Positions 37,784 to 46,334 of a stretch of DNA of 64,000 nt are shown piece by piece. Under the pieces are notes generated by a model that saw only the letters and a program-made list of their open reading frames with translations, ran no database searches and was not told where the DNA came from. Every line of letters begins with the position of its first letter. Within the stretch, counting starts at the first letter, position 1. The translations under genes were made by a program, and so were the position numbers. This DNA is from Anaerolineae bacterium (lineage in GTDB: Bacteria; Chloroflexota; Anaerolineae; JAFGEY01), in the NCBI GenBank assembly GCA_016929775.1, contig JAFGIE010000216.1, forward strand, positions 25,909-89,908. The letters run 5' to 3'.

Positions 37784-37879
37784 AACGAAGGCGCTGCCCG
37801 CGTGGCACAGCCGTAGGACGGTCAGAGGGCACAGAATGGGGGCAGCAGTATCGCGCCCTCGCAGAGGAGTTGATGCGCG

Positions 37880-39772
37880 ATGAGCGCTGGGAATACGGGC
37901 GACTCGACGCTCGACCTCTTCTCAGAGCGTGCTGCATCGGCGCCCGCCGAGACAGGCGGAGCCGACGCCGCAGCAGGCCTTGTTGAGGCGCCATCGCAGG
38001 GCGACGTCGGGGCCGAAGAGGATCGGGCTGTCGAGCCGGATGGGGGAGAAGGACGGCCTGGGGAGGAAGGGATCGAGCGCGAGCGAGAGCGCATCCTGCG
38101 CTTGTTGCTTGGTGGGGCGACCGCTTCGGGCTCGATCGCAGTTGCCGTCATGCTTCTGGGCAGTGTGCAGGACCCAAGCCGGTTTCCAGCGTTCCTGCCG
38201 TTCATCGTGGCGTACTTGGTCGTAGTGCTGGCATATGTGCTACGCCGTGCGCCTTTCGGGTGGCGTGTGGGCGTGCTGATTGGGGTCTCGTACGGCGTCA
38301 GCCTGTTCTCGGTACTGCAGAATGGGCTGACCGGCACAGGGCCTTGGTATCTGCTCGCGATACCGACGCTATTCTATGTGCTGATTGGGGCGCGTGCAGG
38401 TCTGGCGGCGAGCATTGCGAACGCTCTTGTCTTCTTGCTCCTGACGCTGGCGTTTCACCTGGGCTGGTTGCGCGAGCTTGACACGATCGAGATCGGAGAG
38501 AGCCTGTCGCAGGCTCTAGTCGTTGCGGCAAGTTTCGTGCTGATCAGCGCGGTGGTGACCGTGGCGCACTCGCTGTTCGCCCGCAGCCAGCGCCGTGCGC
38601 GCAGCGCCCTGCAGGAGCAGGGCAGTGCGTTGGCTTTGGCTCACGCCGAGGGTGAACGACGGCAACAGGAGTTGGAACGGGCGAATGCAGCTCTGCTCAC
38701 ACAGGCGCGGCACTTTGGGCTCAGCATCGAGGTAGGACGCATCGCCGCGATGGGGTTGGGTGTCGAAGAGCTTGCACAGCAAGCGGTCTCATTGGTCTGT
38801 GCGCGCACTGGCGTGGACGTGGTCGGCCTGTTCCTGCTCGATGAGGAGCGTCTGTACGCCGATCTCCAGGCGGCTGCCGGGCTGGCGCCAGAGGAGCTTG
38901 CGGGCGCACAACGGCGCCTGCACATCAGCGATGACCTGCTGCTGCGTCAGTGCGTGAGCAGCGGTCGTGAGCAGGTCGTGCTCGGCATCGACCACGTGAC
39001 GAGCCTGACTGGAGGAGGAGAGAGTCCACTCTTGCGCTCTGACACGCGTGCTGCGTTGGCGCTTCCACTGGTCTCGCAGGGCGTCGTGTTTGGCGTTCTC
39101 ACGCTCCAGATCCGCTCCGCACTTGCGTTTGGCCGAGATGACGTTGTCTCACTGCGCACTGTGGCAGACCAGGTAGCGACGGCACTCACGAGTGCGCGTC
39201 TCGCACAGGAACTCAGGGCGCAAGTGCACGAGATGGAGACGCTCCAGCGCTACTACGTCCGCGAGGCGTGGGAGGAGTTCCTGACGACATATGGCGCAGA
39301 AGCGTTCACGGATGTCAGTTCTCTCGTCGACGACTCGGGTGACACGCTGCCACGCGATGGCGGCGTAGTCTTTGGACCTGCTCCATCGCCTCGGGTTGCA
39401 GGGCCTGTCTCGGCAACTGGCGCGTTGGTCGCCCCGATCGCGCTCCGGGACCAGGTCCTGGGTGTGCTCGAGTTCCAACACTCGGACGCCGACGAGGGCT
39501 GGTCGGAGGACCAGCTTGCCCTGATCGAGGCGGTCTCGGAACAGATGAGCATGATCCTGGAGAACTCGCGGCTGTTCGCCGAAGCGCGGCTGCGCGCTGC
39601 GCGGGAGAGACGTGTCGGTGAGATCAGCGCACGAATGCGTGAGTCGCTCGACGTGGAGCGTGTGCTGCAGACCGCTGTGGGCGAGATTGGCAAAGCGCTC
39701 GATCTGCACGACATCACGATCCAGCTGCGACCTACGGCGCGCCAGACACCGGAGGGGAACCTGACCCCATGA
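37880..39772 (+). CDS. Six-helix membrane GAF sensor
   Basis: A 630-aa protein: an acidic, disordered N-terminus (1-70), six hydrophobic segments (about 72-232), a coiled coil (235-275), GAF (about 280-430), an EAWEEF-type partial GAF (about 450-560) and the shared tail (RERRVGEISARMRESLDVERVLQTAVGEIGKALDL). The ATG at 37880 follows GAGGAG. The 96-bp gap before it is the largest in the GAF section apart from that before 29070, and I see no clear promoter in it. Its stop overlaps the next start (ATGA). Confidence 0.78.
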   Translation: MSAGNTGDSTLDLFSERAASAPAETGGADAAAGLVEAPSQGDVGAEEDRAVEPDGGEGRPGEEGIERERERILRLLLGGATASGSIAVAVMLLGSVQDPSRFPAFLPFIVAYLVVVLAYVLRRAPFGWRVGVLIGVSYGVSLFSVLQNGLTGTGPWYLLAIPTLFYVLIGARAGLAASIANALVFLLLTLAFHLGWLRELDTIEIGESLSQALVVAASFVLISAVVTVAHSLFARSQRRARSALQEQGSALALAHAEGERRQQELERANAALLTQARHFGLSIEVGRIAAMGLGVEELAQQAVSLVCARTGVDVVGLFLLDEERLYADLQAAAGLAPEELAGAQRRLHISDDLLLRQCVSSGREQVVLGIDHVTSLTGGGESPLLRSDTRAALALPLVSQGVVFGVLTLQIRSALAFGRDDVVSLRTVADQVATALTSARLAQELRAQVHEMETLQRYYVREAWEEFLTTYGAEAFTDVSSLVDDSGDTLPRDGGVVFGPAPSPRVAGPVSATGALVAPIALRDQVLGVLEFQHSDADEGWSEDQLALIEAVSEQMSMILENSRLFAEARLRAARERRVGEISARMRESLDVERVLQTAVGEIGKALDLHDITIQLRPTARQTPEGNLTP

Positions 39773-41469
39773 GAGATGGCGAGACGCTGGCGCACGCGCG
39801 CCCACCGCAGACCATGCGATCCTCTGGGCGCCCCCCCCGCGGTGAACCGTGGCAGGAGCACGTAGCCCGGCAGGCAGTGCCGCTCGCGGCGCTCCTTTCG
39901 CTTCCCCTCGTGGCGCAGACCTGCTACGACGCGTACTTGTTTGGGTTGCTGTGGGCGATCCCGGCAACACTGGTGGCATACGCTGTCCTGGCAGTCGCCG
40001 CCCTGTGGACAGGGCTTCCGTACGCCGTCCGCGTCGGCGCACCGGCATTCACCCTTCTAGTCGCTGCCGTGGTTCAGTCCGTTGGACTCGGGCGTGCTGG
40101 AGAAGGGGCGGTGTTGTTCCTTGCTGGCGCGGTGCTCCTCGCGTTGCTTTTTGGGGCTCGGGTTGGGGTTGGCGTCTTGGCGGCAGGCGCTGTGGTCGTG
40201 GGAGTAGCCGCCTCACTGACCAAGGCACCCGCTGAGATGACTGGCTCTGCAAGGTGGATAGGTAGCACGGTCGCGCTCGCGACCGGGGGGGGCGTCGTTG
40301 CCTCGGTTGCGGCGCAGCTTGCCCAACAGGTGGCAAGGGCGCCGCGCAGAATGGAAGAGCCAGGTCCTCGTGGCGCGCCTGACGAGGGGGCGCTCGCCAG
40401 GCGCGTAGCAGAGCTTGAGGAAGCCAGTGTCCGGCTAGAGGGGCGAGCAGAAGCGCTGGGCGCGCTGACTGGGATCGCCGGTCCGGATGCTGCCGAGCTG
40501 GGTCTAGACGAGCTACTGCGGCGCGCCGCGATCCTGATCAGCCAACGGTTTGGATTCTACCACGTAGGTATCTTTCTCGTCGATGTCGCCGGGAGCTGGG
40601 CGGTGCTCGAGGCAGCGTCGAGCGAAGGGGGAGGGCGCATGTTGGCCCGGCAGCACCGCTTGCGCGTGGGAGAGGAGGGGGTGGTAGGCCATGTGGCGGC
40701 AAGCGGCGAGCCCCGGGTGGTGTTCGACGTGAGGCAGGACGCGCTTTACTACCAGAACCCCGACCTGCCAGAGACCCGTTCAGAGATCGCCGTGCCCTTG
40801 CTCTACGAAAAGAGGGTGCTTGGAGTTCTGGATGTGCAGGATACCGCCCTGGGGGCATTCCGGCCAGGCGATGTGTTGTTGATGCAGACGCTGGCAGAGC
40901 TGGTGGTCGTGGCGATCCGGAACGCGCGCATGTTTGCCGAACTACGGCAGGCGATCGTCGCCGAGCGCCGCTCCTATGCCGAGATGAGCGAGCAGGCTTG
41001 GCGGGAGCGGATGCGGCATGCCGGACCGATCGAGTACCGCTACGAGGACGGTGAAGTGTCGCGAGTGGGAGACCTGGACATCGGGCCTGACGAGGGTGGG
41101 GAGCCTGCGACGGCGCTGCCCGAGCTCAGCCTCCCGGTCAGCGTGCGTGGACGCGTGATCGGCGCCTTGCGCGCGCACAAGCCAGCGGATGCCGGGCAGT
41201 GGTCGCTGGGAGAGCGCGAAGCGATGGAGACCCTGGTCACGCAACTCGACGCGGCACTCGAGAGCGCGCGGTTGTACGAGGACACGCAGGAACTTGCCGC
41301 CCGAGAGCGTGTGCTTGCTCACATCACGGCGCGCATGCGCGAGACGCTTGACGTACAGACCATCCTCTACACGGCTGCCGACGAGGTGTACCGGGCACTC
41401 GGCTTGGAAGAAGTAGTCATCCGCCTTGTCGATTCGGGGCAGATCGGCGAGCCCGCGGACGGGAGGTAG
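39769..41469 (+). CDS. Six-helix membrane GAF sensor
   Basis: A 566-aa protein: a basic N-terminus, about six hydrophobic segments (45-190), a coiled coil (about 205-235), GAF (about 245-390; FGFYHVGIFLVDV, YYQNPDLPETRSEIAVPLLY, AIRNARMF), a partial GAF (about 405-505) and the shared tail (RERVLAHITARMRETLDVQTILYTAADEVYRALGLEEVVIRL). Its ATG overlaps the previous stop by four bases and the next gene begins 2 bp after its own stop, so it is clearly part of one operon. Confidence 0.78.
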   Translation: MRDGETLAHARPPQTMRSSGRPPRGEPWQEHVARQAVPLAALLSLPLVAQTCYDAYLFGLLWAIPATLVAYAVLAVAALWTGLPYAVRVGAPAFTLLVAAVVQSVGLGRAGEGAVLFLAGAVLLALLFGARVGVGVLAAGAVVVGVAASLTKAPAEMTGSARWIGSTVALATGGGVVASVAAQLAQQVARAPRRMEEPGPRGAPDEGALARRVAELEEASVRLEGRAEALGALTGIAGPDAAELGLDELLRRAAILISQRFGFYHVGIFLVDVAGSWAVLEAASSEGGGRMLARQHRLRVGEEGVVGHVAASGEPRVVFDVRQDALYYQNPDLPETRSEIAVPLLYEKRVLGVLDVQDTALGAFRPGDVLLMQTLAELVVVAIRNARMFAELRQAIVAERRSYAEMSEQAWRERMRHAGPIEYRYEDGEVSRVGDLDIGPDEGGEPATALPELSLPVSVRGRVIGALRAHKPADAGQWSLGEREAMETLVTQLDAALESARLYEDTQELAARERVLAHITARMRETLDVQTILYTAADEVYRALGLEEVVIRLVDSGQIGEPADGR

Positions 41470-41471
41470 GC

Positions 41472-43244
41472 ATGCTCTCGCGGCTATGTCGCGCTGTCGC
41501 GCCGCCCTCGTACGAGCGTCCGGAAGACGCGCGGCTGGCGTGGCTGCTCTGCGCTGTGTCGTGGGGCGTCGCCGTGACGACCGTGGTATGGGGCGCTGTG
41601 CGAGCCGTGAGCGACGCGGGGAGGTCCTGGGCGACGGCGGGTGACGCGCTGTTGGCCCTCCTGCTGGTAGCAGGTCCGTGTGCAAGCCTGATCCTGATGC
41701 GATCGGGACGCCTGCGTCAGGCTGTGTTCTTGTTGGTCTCTGTTCTCTACGCAGGCTTTACGCTGACAATTGGGTTTGCCGGAGGCGTGCGCACGCCAGC
41801 CAGTGGCTTGTACGTCCTGCTGGTCGCGGTCGCCGCCGCCCTGCTCGGGTCTGCGCTGGGTGGCGTGGTCGCGATGGTCGCGACGTTGACTGCACTGGGT
41901 TTCGTGTATGCAGAGGCGCTGGGTTGGTTGGCTCACGTACCGAGCGATCCATTGCGCGCTTGGGGCGCAGTCGCGGCGATTGGGCTTGCCACGGGGGCGA
42001 TCGTTGCTTTGTCGGACCGTGGGAGGCGCGCCGAGATCGCTGCCATGCGGGACGAAGCAGAGGGGCTCAGATCCCAGGTCGAGCAGTTACGCGAGACAGG
42101 GCGCGCACGCACAGCTGCCCTGGATCGCCAGATCCGATACCTAAGCGCGGTCACGTCGGTCTCGCGCGATATCGCATCGCTGACGGACGTGACAACGTTG
42201 CTCCCCCGCGCAGTCTCCCTCCTGGCAGACCGGCTGGGACTCCATCACGTGGGGATCTATGTGTTGGATGATCGGGCCGAGTGGCTGGATCTCGCGGCAT
42301 CCGCTGACCCTGAAGCAGAGGATTCCCGGCTGCTGTGGGAGCCGCGTGTCCAGAGCGATGCATCGACCCTCGTTGGACGTGTTGCTGCCACGGGCAACTA
42401 CTACCTGGCGCCCGATGCGGAGCGTATGGGACAGGAAGAGGAGGGGAGTCGCTCGGGCGGAACACGTGCGCGACTTGTCCTTCCGATCGTGCACGAATCT
42501 CGCGTACTGGGTGTGCTCGACCTTCACAGCCGGGTAGAGGGCACATTCCAGCCCGATGACGCGGGCGTGTTCGCCACTTTGGCCGATCTGATCGGTGCAG
42601 CACTGGCTAACGCCGCAGCGTTCCAGGAGGCCCGGCAGCGCAGCGAGGCACTGCGCGCAGTCTATGGACAGTCGGTCGCCGACGCCTGGCGCCAGGTGCT
42701 CCTCACGCGCCCGCCACTGGGCGTGGAGCGGACGGCGCAAGGCTTGGTTGCAGCACGGGGTGAGTGGCGGAAGGAGATGCGCGCCGTGGTGCGAACTGGT
42801 CGCACAGTCGTCTCAGGTGAGGGCGAGCGGTCCGTTGCCCTGCCGGTCTCGGTGCGCGGACAGGTGATCGCTGTGCTTGATGCCAGCAAGCCTGCTGACA
42901 CGAGCGGCTGGTCACGAGCGGAGTTGTCTCTACTAGAGGTCGTATGCGCTCGCCTGGGTGAGGCGCTTGAGAACGCGCGCCTATACGAGGAGACACAGCG
43001 CCGCGGCGTGCGCGAGCAACAACTGCGGCAGATCGGGGCGCGTATGCAAAGCACGGTGGACCTTGACGCGGTCTTGCAGGGAGCGGTCGAGGACCTGGCG
43101 CGGGCGCTTGGCGTCTCTTCGGCCTTTGTGCAGCTGTACGCGGGGCGGTTGGCGCCCGGGCGTGGAGAGGGAGCTGGCGCCGAGCGGGCGGGCAACGCGG
43201 AGGAATGGCATGACAGCAGCGGGCGGTCGGGATATGCCGGCTGA
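41472..43244 (+). CDS. Six-helix membrane GAF sensor
   Basis: A 590-aa protein: about six helices (28-190), a coiled coil (195-220), GAF (about 225-380; LGLHHVGIYVLDD), a partial GAF (about 390-505) and the shared tail (REQQLRQIGARMQSTVDLDAVLQGAVEDLARALGVSSAFVQL), plus a ~25-residue extension. The start is two bases after the previous stop, and its last 35 bases overlap the hybrid kinase gene. This tight link suggests the kinase is its direct partner. Confidence 0.78.
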   Translation: MLSRLCRAVAPPSYERPEDARLAWLLCAVSWGVAVTTVVWGAVRAVSDAGRSWATAGDALLALLLVAGPCASLILMRSGRLRQAVFLLVSVLYAGFTLTIGFAGGVRTPASGLYVLLVAVAAALLGSALGGVVAMVATLTALGFVYAEALGWLAHVPSDPLRAWGAVAAIGLATGAIVALSDRGRRAEIAAMRDEAEGLRSQVEQLRETGRARTAALDRQIRYLSAVTSVSRDIASLTDVTTLLPRAVSLLADRLGLHHVGIYVLDDRAEWLDLAASADPEAEDSRLLWEPRVQSDASTLVGRVAATGNYYLAPDAERMGQEEEGSRSGGTRARLVLPIVHESRVLGVLDLHSRVEGTFQPDDAGVFATLADLIGAALANAAAFQEARQRSEALRAVYGQSVADAWRQVLLTRPPLGVERTAQGLVAARGEWRKEMRAVVRTGRTVVSGEGERSVALPVSVRGQVIAVLDASKPADTSGWSRAELSLLEVVCARLGEALENARLYEETQRRGVREQQLRQIGARMQSTVDLDAVLQGAVEDLARALGVSSAFVQLYAGRLAPGRGEGAGAERAGNAEEWHDSSGRSGYAG

Positions 43245-46200
43245 GGACCGACAGGGCTTACGCGCAAGCCTGCTGAATGTGCTCGTGTGGGCTGGGCTGG
43301 CTGCCGCAGCCCTGCTTGCATTCCTCGTCGCGGCACTACCGTCCTTGGGAGCGGAGTGGCTCGCTTCGTCAGTGCTGGGGGCAATGGCTGCCGGCTTGAC
43401 GCGGGACTTTCTCCGACGGGAGCGGCATGGGAGCGCAGCGTGGGCCTGGGTGACCGGAAACGGACTCGCGATCGGTGCACCGATCGTGCTCCTAGCGGCT
43501 GAGGCGTCGATGCGCCCGGGACTGGAGGCGCTCTATCTGGCTTGGCCATTCAGCGCGGTACTGGTGGTGCTTCTGTCCGGGGTGCTGCTGCCGCCACAGG
43601 GCGCGCTCGGCGTCTTGGCAGCGCAGGCCGTATCCACGCTGATGCTGCCAGCTTACCTCCGCGGTGTGGTCGCACCCATGCACGTTGCGGCGTTTGCGCT
43701 GTCCTTGCTCGCCGCCGGCTTGGAGTGGCTGCTCTGGTCCCTCTACGGGGAAGTGATTGCCGGTGCGTCGTCGGGCGCGCATGTCGGTCGGCGGTCGGAG
43801 CAACTCCTGCGCGTTGCGCAGGCTGACCTGGAGCGACTGAACGCGGAGCGCGACGTCCTCGGCGAACGCCTCCGGGGGGCGGAGGCAGAGACGGCACGAG
43901 CCGCGCAGGACCTAGACGCCGCAGTCGAGATGTCGAGACTGGCTGCCTTGGATGCGGAGCTGGGATCCGTGCTGCAAGGGATGGCGCTGGTGATCGGTCG
44001 CCGCCTGGACGCGTTCGCTGCGCTGTACCAGATCGAGGAAGGGGAGGGAGAGCACTGGCTCAGGCTTGCTGCTACGAGCGCGGACCGCGCAGATCTGGCG
44101 CCGCCCTGGAGTGAGCGCGTAGCGGTGAGCGAGCGCAGCGCGCTTGGGCGCTGTGTGCTTGAGCGTGCGTCACGGCGGATCTCTGACGTCAGAGGAGATG
44201 GCGCCGCGCTGGATCACGTGCTGCCGGACGCGCGTTCTGAAGCCGTGGTTCCGCTGATCGCGCGTAGCAAGCTGCTCGGTGTGCTGGATGTGCAGAGCAG
44301 TGACATAGGGGCCTTTGGCGAAGGGGACGTCGCCCTACTGGAGGTCCTGGCGAACCAGGTCGCCAGTGCCGTGGCGTACGCTGAGGTAGTGTGCAAAGCG
44401 CAGGGGGCCTTTCAGGAGCTGGCACAACTGCAGCAGCGGTATGTCCGAGAGGCCTGGTCGAGATTCGCCCCACAGCTCGCAGCTGCCGGGTACCGGTTTG
44501 AGCAGGGGGCGGTTTCGCCGCTCGGGCATCATCCGCTGCCAGAGGTCCGCCGAGCTGTCTCCGCTGGGCGTACTGTGGTCCAAGAGGACGACCACGCGGT
44601 GGTCGCCCCGATCGCCCTCCGTGGGGAGGTGATTGGCGCCCTTGGCCTGCGGGATCCCGGTGGCGAGCGGCAGTGGACCGAGGAGGATCTGGCGCTCGTC
44701 GACTCGGTAGCTCGGCAGATGGCAGTGATCATTGACAATGCGCGGCTTGTCCAGGAGACGCAGCGCAGTCTGGCAGAGATCACCGAGCTGAACCGCCGCT
44801 ACGTGCGGGAGGCGTGGAACGAGTACCTGCCGCAGCGTCGCCGCCGGGAGTACGTCTTTGCGCAGCCCGGTGTGCCGATCGAGCGACCGCTGCCCGACGA
44901 GATGGAGCGGGCGTTTTCGGCATCCAAGCCTGTGACGCTGCGACCCGAGGGCGGCGAACCTGAGAGTGCGCTGATCGCCCCGATCAGCCTGCGTGAGGAA
45001 GCCCTGGGTGCGCTGGGGATTGAGGAGGTCGGGCAGACGCGCGAGTGGAGCGAGGAGGACCTCGAGTTGGTCGATGCGGTGGCGTCGCAGATGTCGTGGG
45101 CCATCGAGAATGCGCGCCTGTTCGAGGAAACGGAGCAGCGCGCCCGCGAACTGGAGGCGACGGCGCGCCAGCTGCAAGAGACCGACCAATTCCGGGCCCA
45201 GTTCCTGGCCAATATGTCTCACGAGCTCCGTACCCCTCTCAACTCGATCATCGGGTTCTCGCGCGTGATCCTGAAAGGGATCGACGGTCCGCTGACAGAG
45301 CTCCAGCGCACTGACTTGGAGGCCATCCACAGCAACGGGCAGCACCTCTTGGCCATGATCAACGAGATCCTCGACATGTCCAAGCTCGAGGCGGGGGCAA
45401 TGGAGCTGGTGCTCGAGGATGTGAACCTGGACAGCGTGATCGGTGACGTGATCGCCACGTCAGGGGCGCTGATCAAAGACAAGCCGATCGAGCTCCGAAC
45501 GCACATCGAGCCGAGGCTGCCGATCATCCGCGGCGACGGCACGCGCATTCGTCAGGTGATCACCAACTTGATGGGCAACGCAGCCAAGTTCACGCAGGAG
45601 GGGGCGATCACCTTCAGGGTGTGGACCGACGAGGAGATGGTGTACGTGAGCGTGGCGGACACAGGCGAAGGCATTCCCGCCGACAAGATCCCGCTCGTCT
45701 TTGAGCCATTTCGCCAAGCAGATGGCTCGCCAAGTCGCCGCGCCGAGGGCACGGGCCTGGGCCTGCCCATCAGCAAGCAGTATGTCGAGATGCACGGCGG
45801 GCAGATCTGGTTGGAGAGCGAGTACGGGCAGGGGTGCACTGTCACCTTTGCCCTGCCGATCGAGGGACCTGTGGGCGAGATACCCGAGCTCGATGGCGTC
45901 CGCGTAGACGGCAACAGGCGCCTGGTCCTGGCGATCGATCGCCACGGCGGCGAGCTGGGCGGACTCGAGCGGCATCTCGATCAGCGGGTGTATCAGCTGG
46001 TGGTGCTGACCGACAGCAGCCAAGCAGTGAACTGGGCACGTTACCTGCGACCGTGGGCCATCCTGCTGGACGTCGACCTGGAAGGCGCGATGGGCTGGGC
46101 AGCCCTGGAGGCCCTCAAGTCCCGACGGGCGACGCGGGCATACCCCGTCGTCGCCTGTTCGGCGTTGGATGTCGGCGCACGCGCCGTGACCCTGGGCGCA

Positions 46201-46269
46201 TCGGGATACGTCCGGAAGCCGATCGCGACCGATGCCCTTGCGGGTGTGTTGGTACGGCTGCACCATTAG
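43210..46269 (+). CDS. Membrane hybrid histidine kinase with GAF modules and C-terminal receiver
   Basis: A 1019-aa protein: about six helices (15-180), a coiled coil, GAF (about 235-395), two consecutive partial-GAF modules starting QQRYVREAWSRF and NRRYVREAWNEY, then a complete kinase core. The H-box MSHELRTPLNSIIGFSR has the phospho-acceptor His671. The N-box (NLMGNAAKF), G1 (DTGEGI), F-box (FEPFRQ) and G2 (GTGLGLPIS) are intact. The final ~120 residues form a receiver with phospho-acceptor Asp in ILLDVD and Lys in RKP, but one acid of the usual pair is gone (LAIDRHG). It is the only catalytically complete kinase in the array and the only full-length member lacking the shared tail. The ATG at 43210 has GGAGG six bases upstream. 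Confidence 0.88.
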   Translation: MTAAGGRDMPAEDRQGLRASLLNVLVWAGLAAAALLAFLVAALPSLGAEWLASSVLGAMAAGLTRDFLRRERHGSAAWAWVTGNGLAIGAPIVLLAAEASMRPGLEALYLAWPFSAVLVVLLSGVLLPPQGALGVLAAQAVSTLMLPAYLRGVVAPMHVAAFALSLLAAGLEWLLWSLYGEVIAGASSGAHVGRRSEQLLRVAQADLERLNAERDVLGERLRGAEAETARAAQDLDAAVEMSRLAALDAELGSVLQGMALVIGRRLDAFAALYQIEEGEGEHWLRLAATSADRADLAPPWSERVAVSERSALGRCVLERASRRISDVRGDGAALDHVLPDARSEAVVPLIARSKLLGVLDVQSSDIGAFGEGDVALLEVLANQVASAVAYAEVVCKAQGAFQELAQLQQRYVREAWSRFAPQLAAAGYRFEQGAVSPLGHHPLPEVRRAVSAGRTVVQEDDHAVVAPIALRGEVIGALGLRDPGGERQWTEEDLALVDSVARQMAVIIDNARLVQETQRSLAEITELNRRYVREAWNEYLPQRRRREYVFAQPGVPIERPLPDEMERAFSASKPVTLRPEGGEPESALIAPISLREEALGALGIEEVGQTREWSEEDLELVDAVASQMSWAIENARLFEETEQRARELEATARQLQETDQFRAQFLANMSHELRTPLNSIIGFSRVILKGIDGPLTELQRTDLEAIHSNGQHLLAMINEILDMSKLEAGAMELVLEDVNLDSVIGDVIATSGALIKDKPIELRTHIEPRLPIIRGDGTRIRQVITNLMGNAAKFTQEGAITFRVWTDEEMVYVSVADTGEGIPADKIPLVFEPFRQADGSPSRRAEGTGLGLPISKQYVEMHGGQIWLESEYGQGCTVTFALPIEGPVGEIPELDGVRVDGNRRLVLAIDRHGGELGGLERHLDQRVYQLVVLTDSSQAVNWARYLRPWAILLDVDLEGAMGWAALEALKSRRATRAYPVVACSALDVGARAVTLGASGYVRKPIATDALAGVLVRLHH

Positions 46270-46334
46270 CCGGTGCGGGCTTCACGATCCTGGGCGCTGG
46301 AGGCGGGTCTGGGCATCAGGAGGGAGACAAGATC

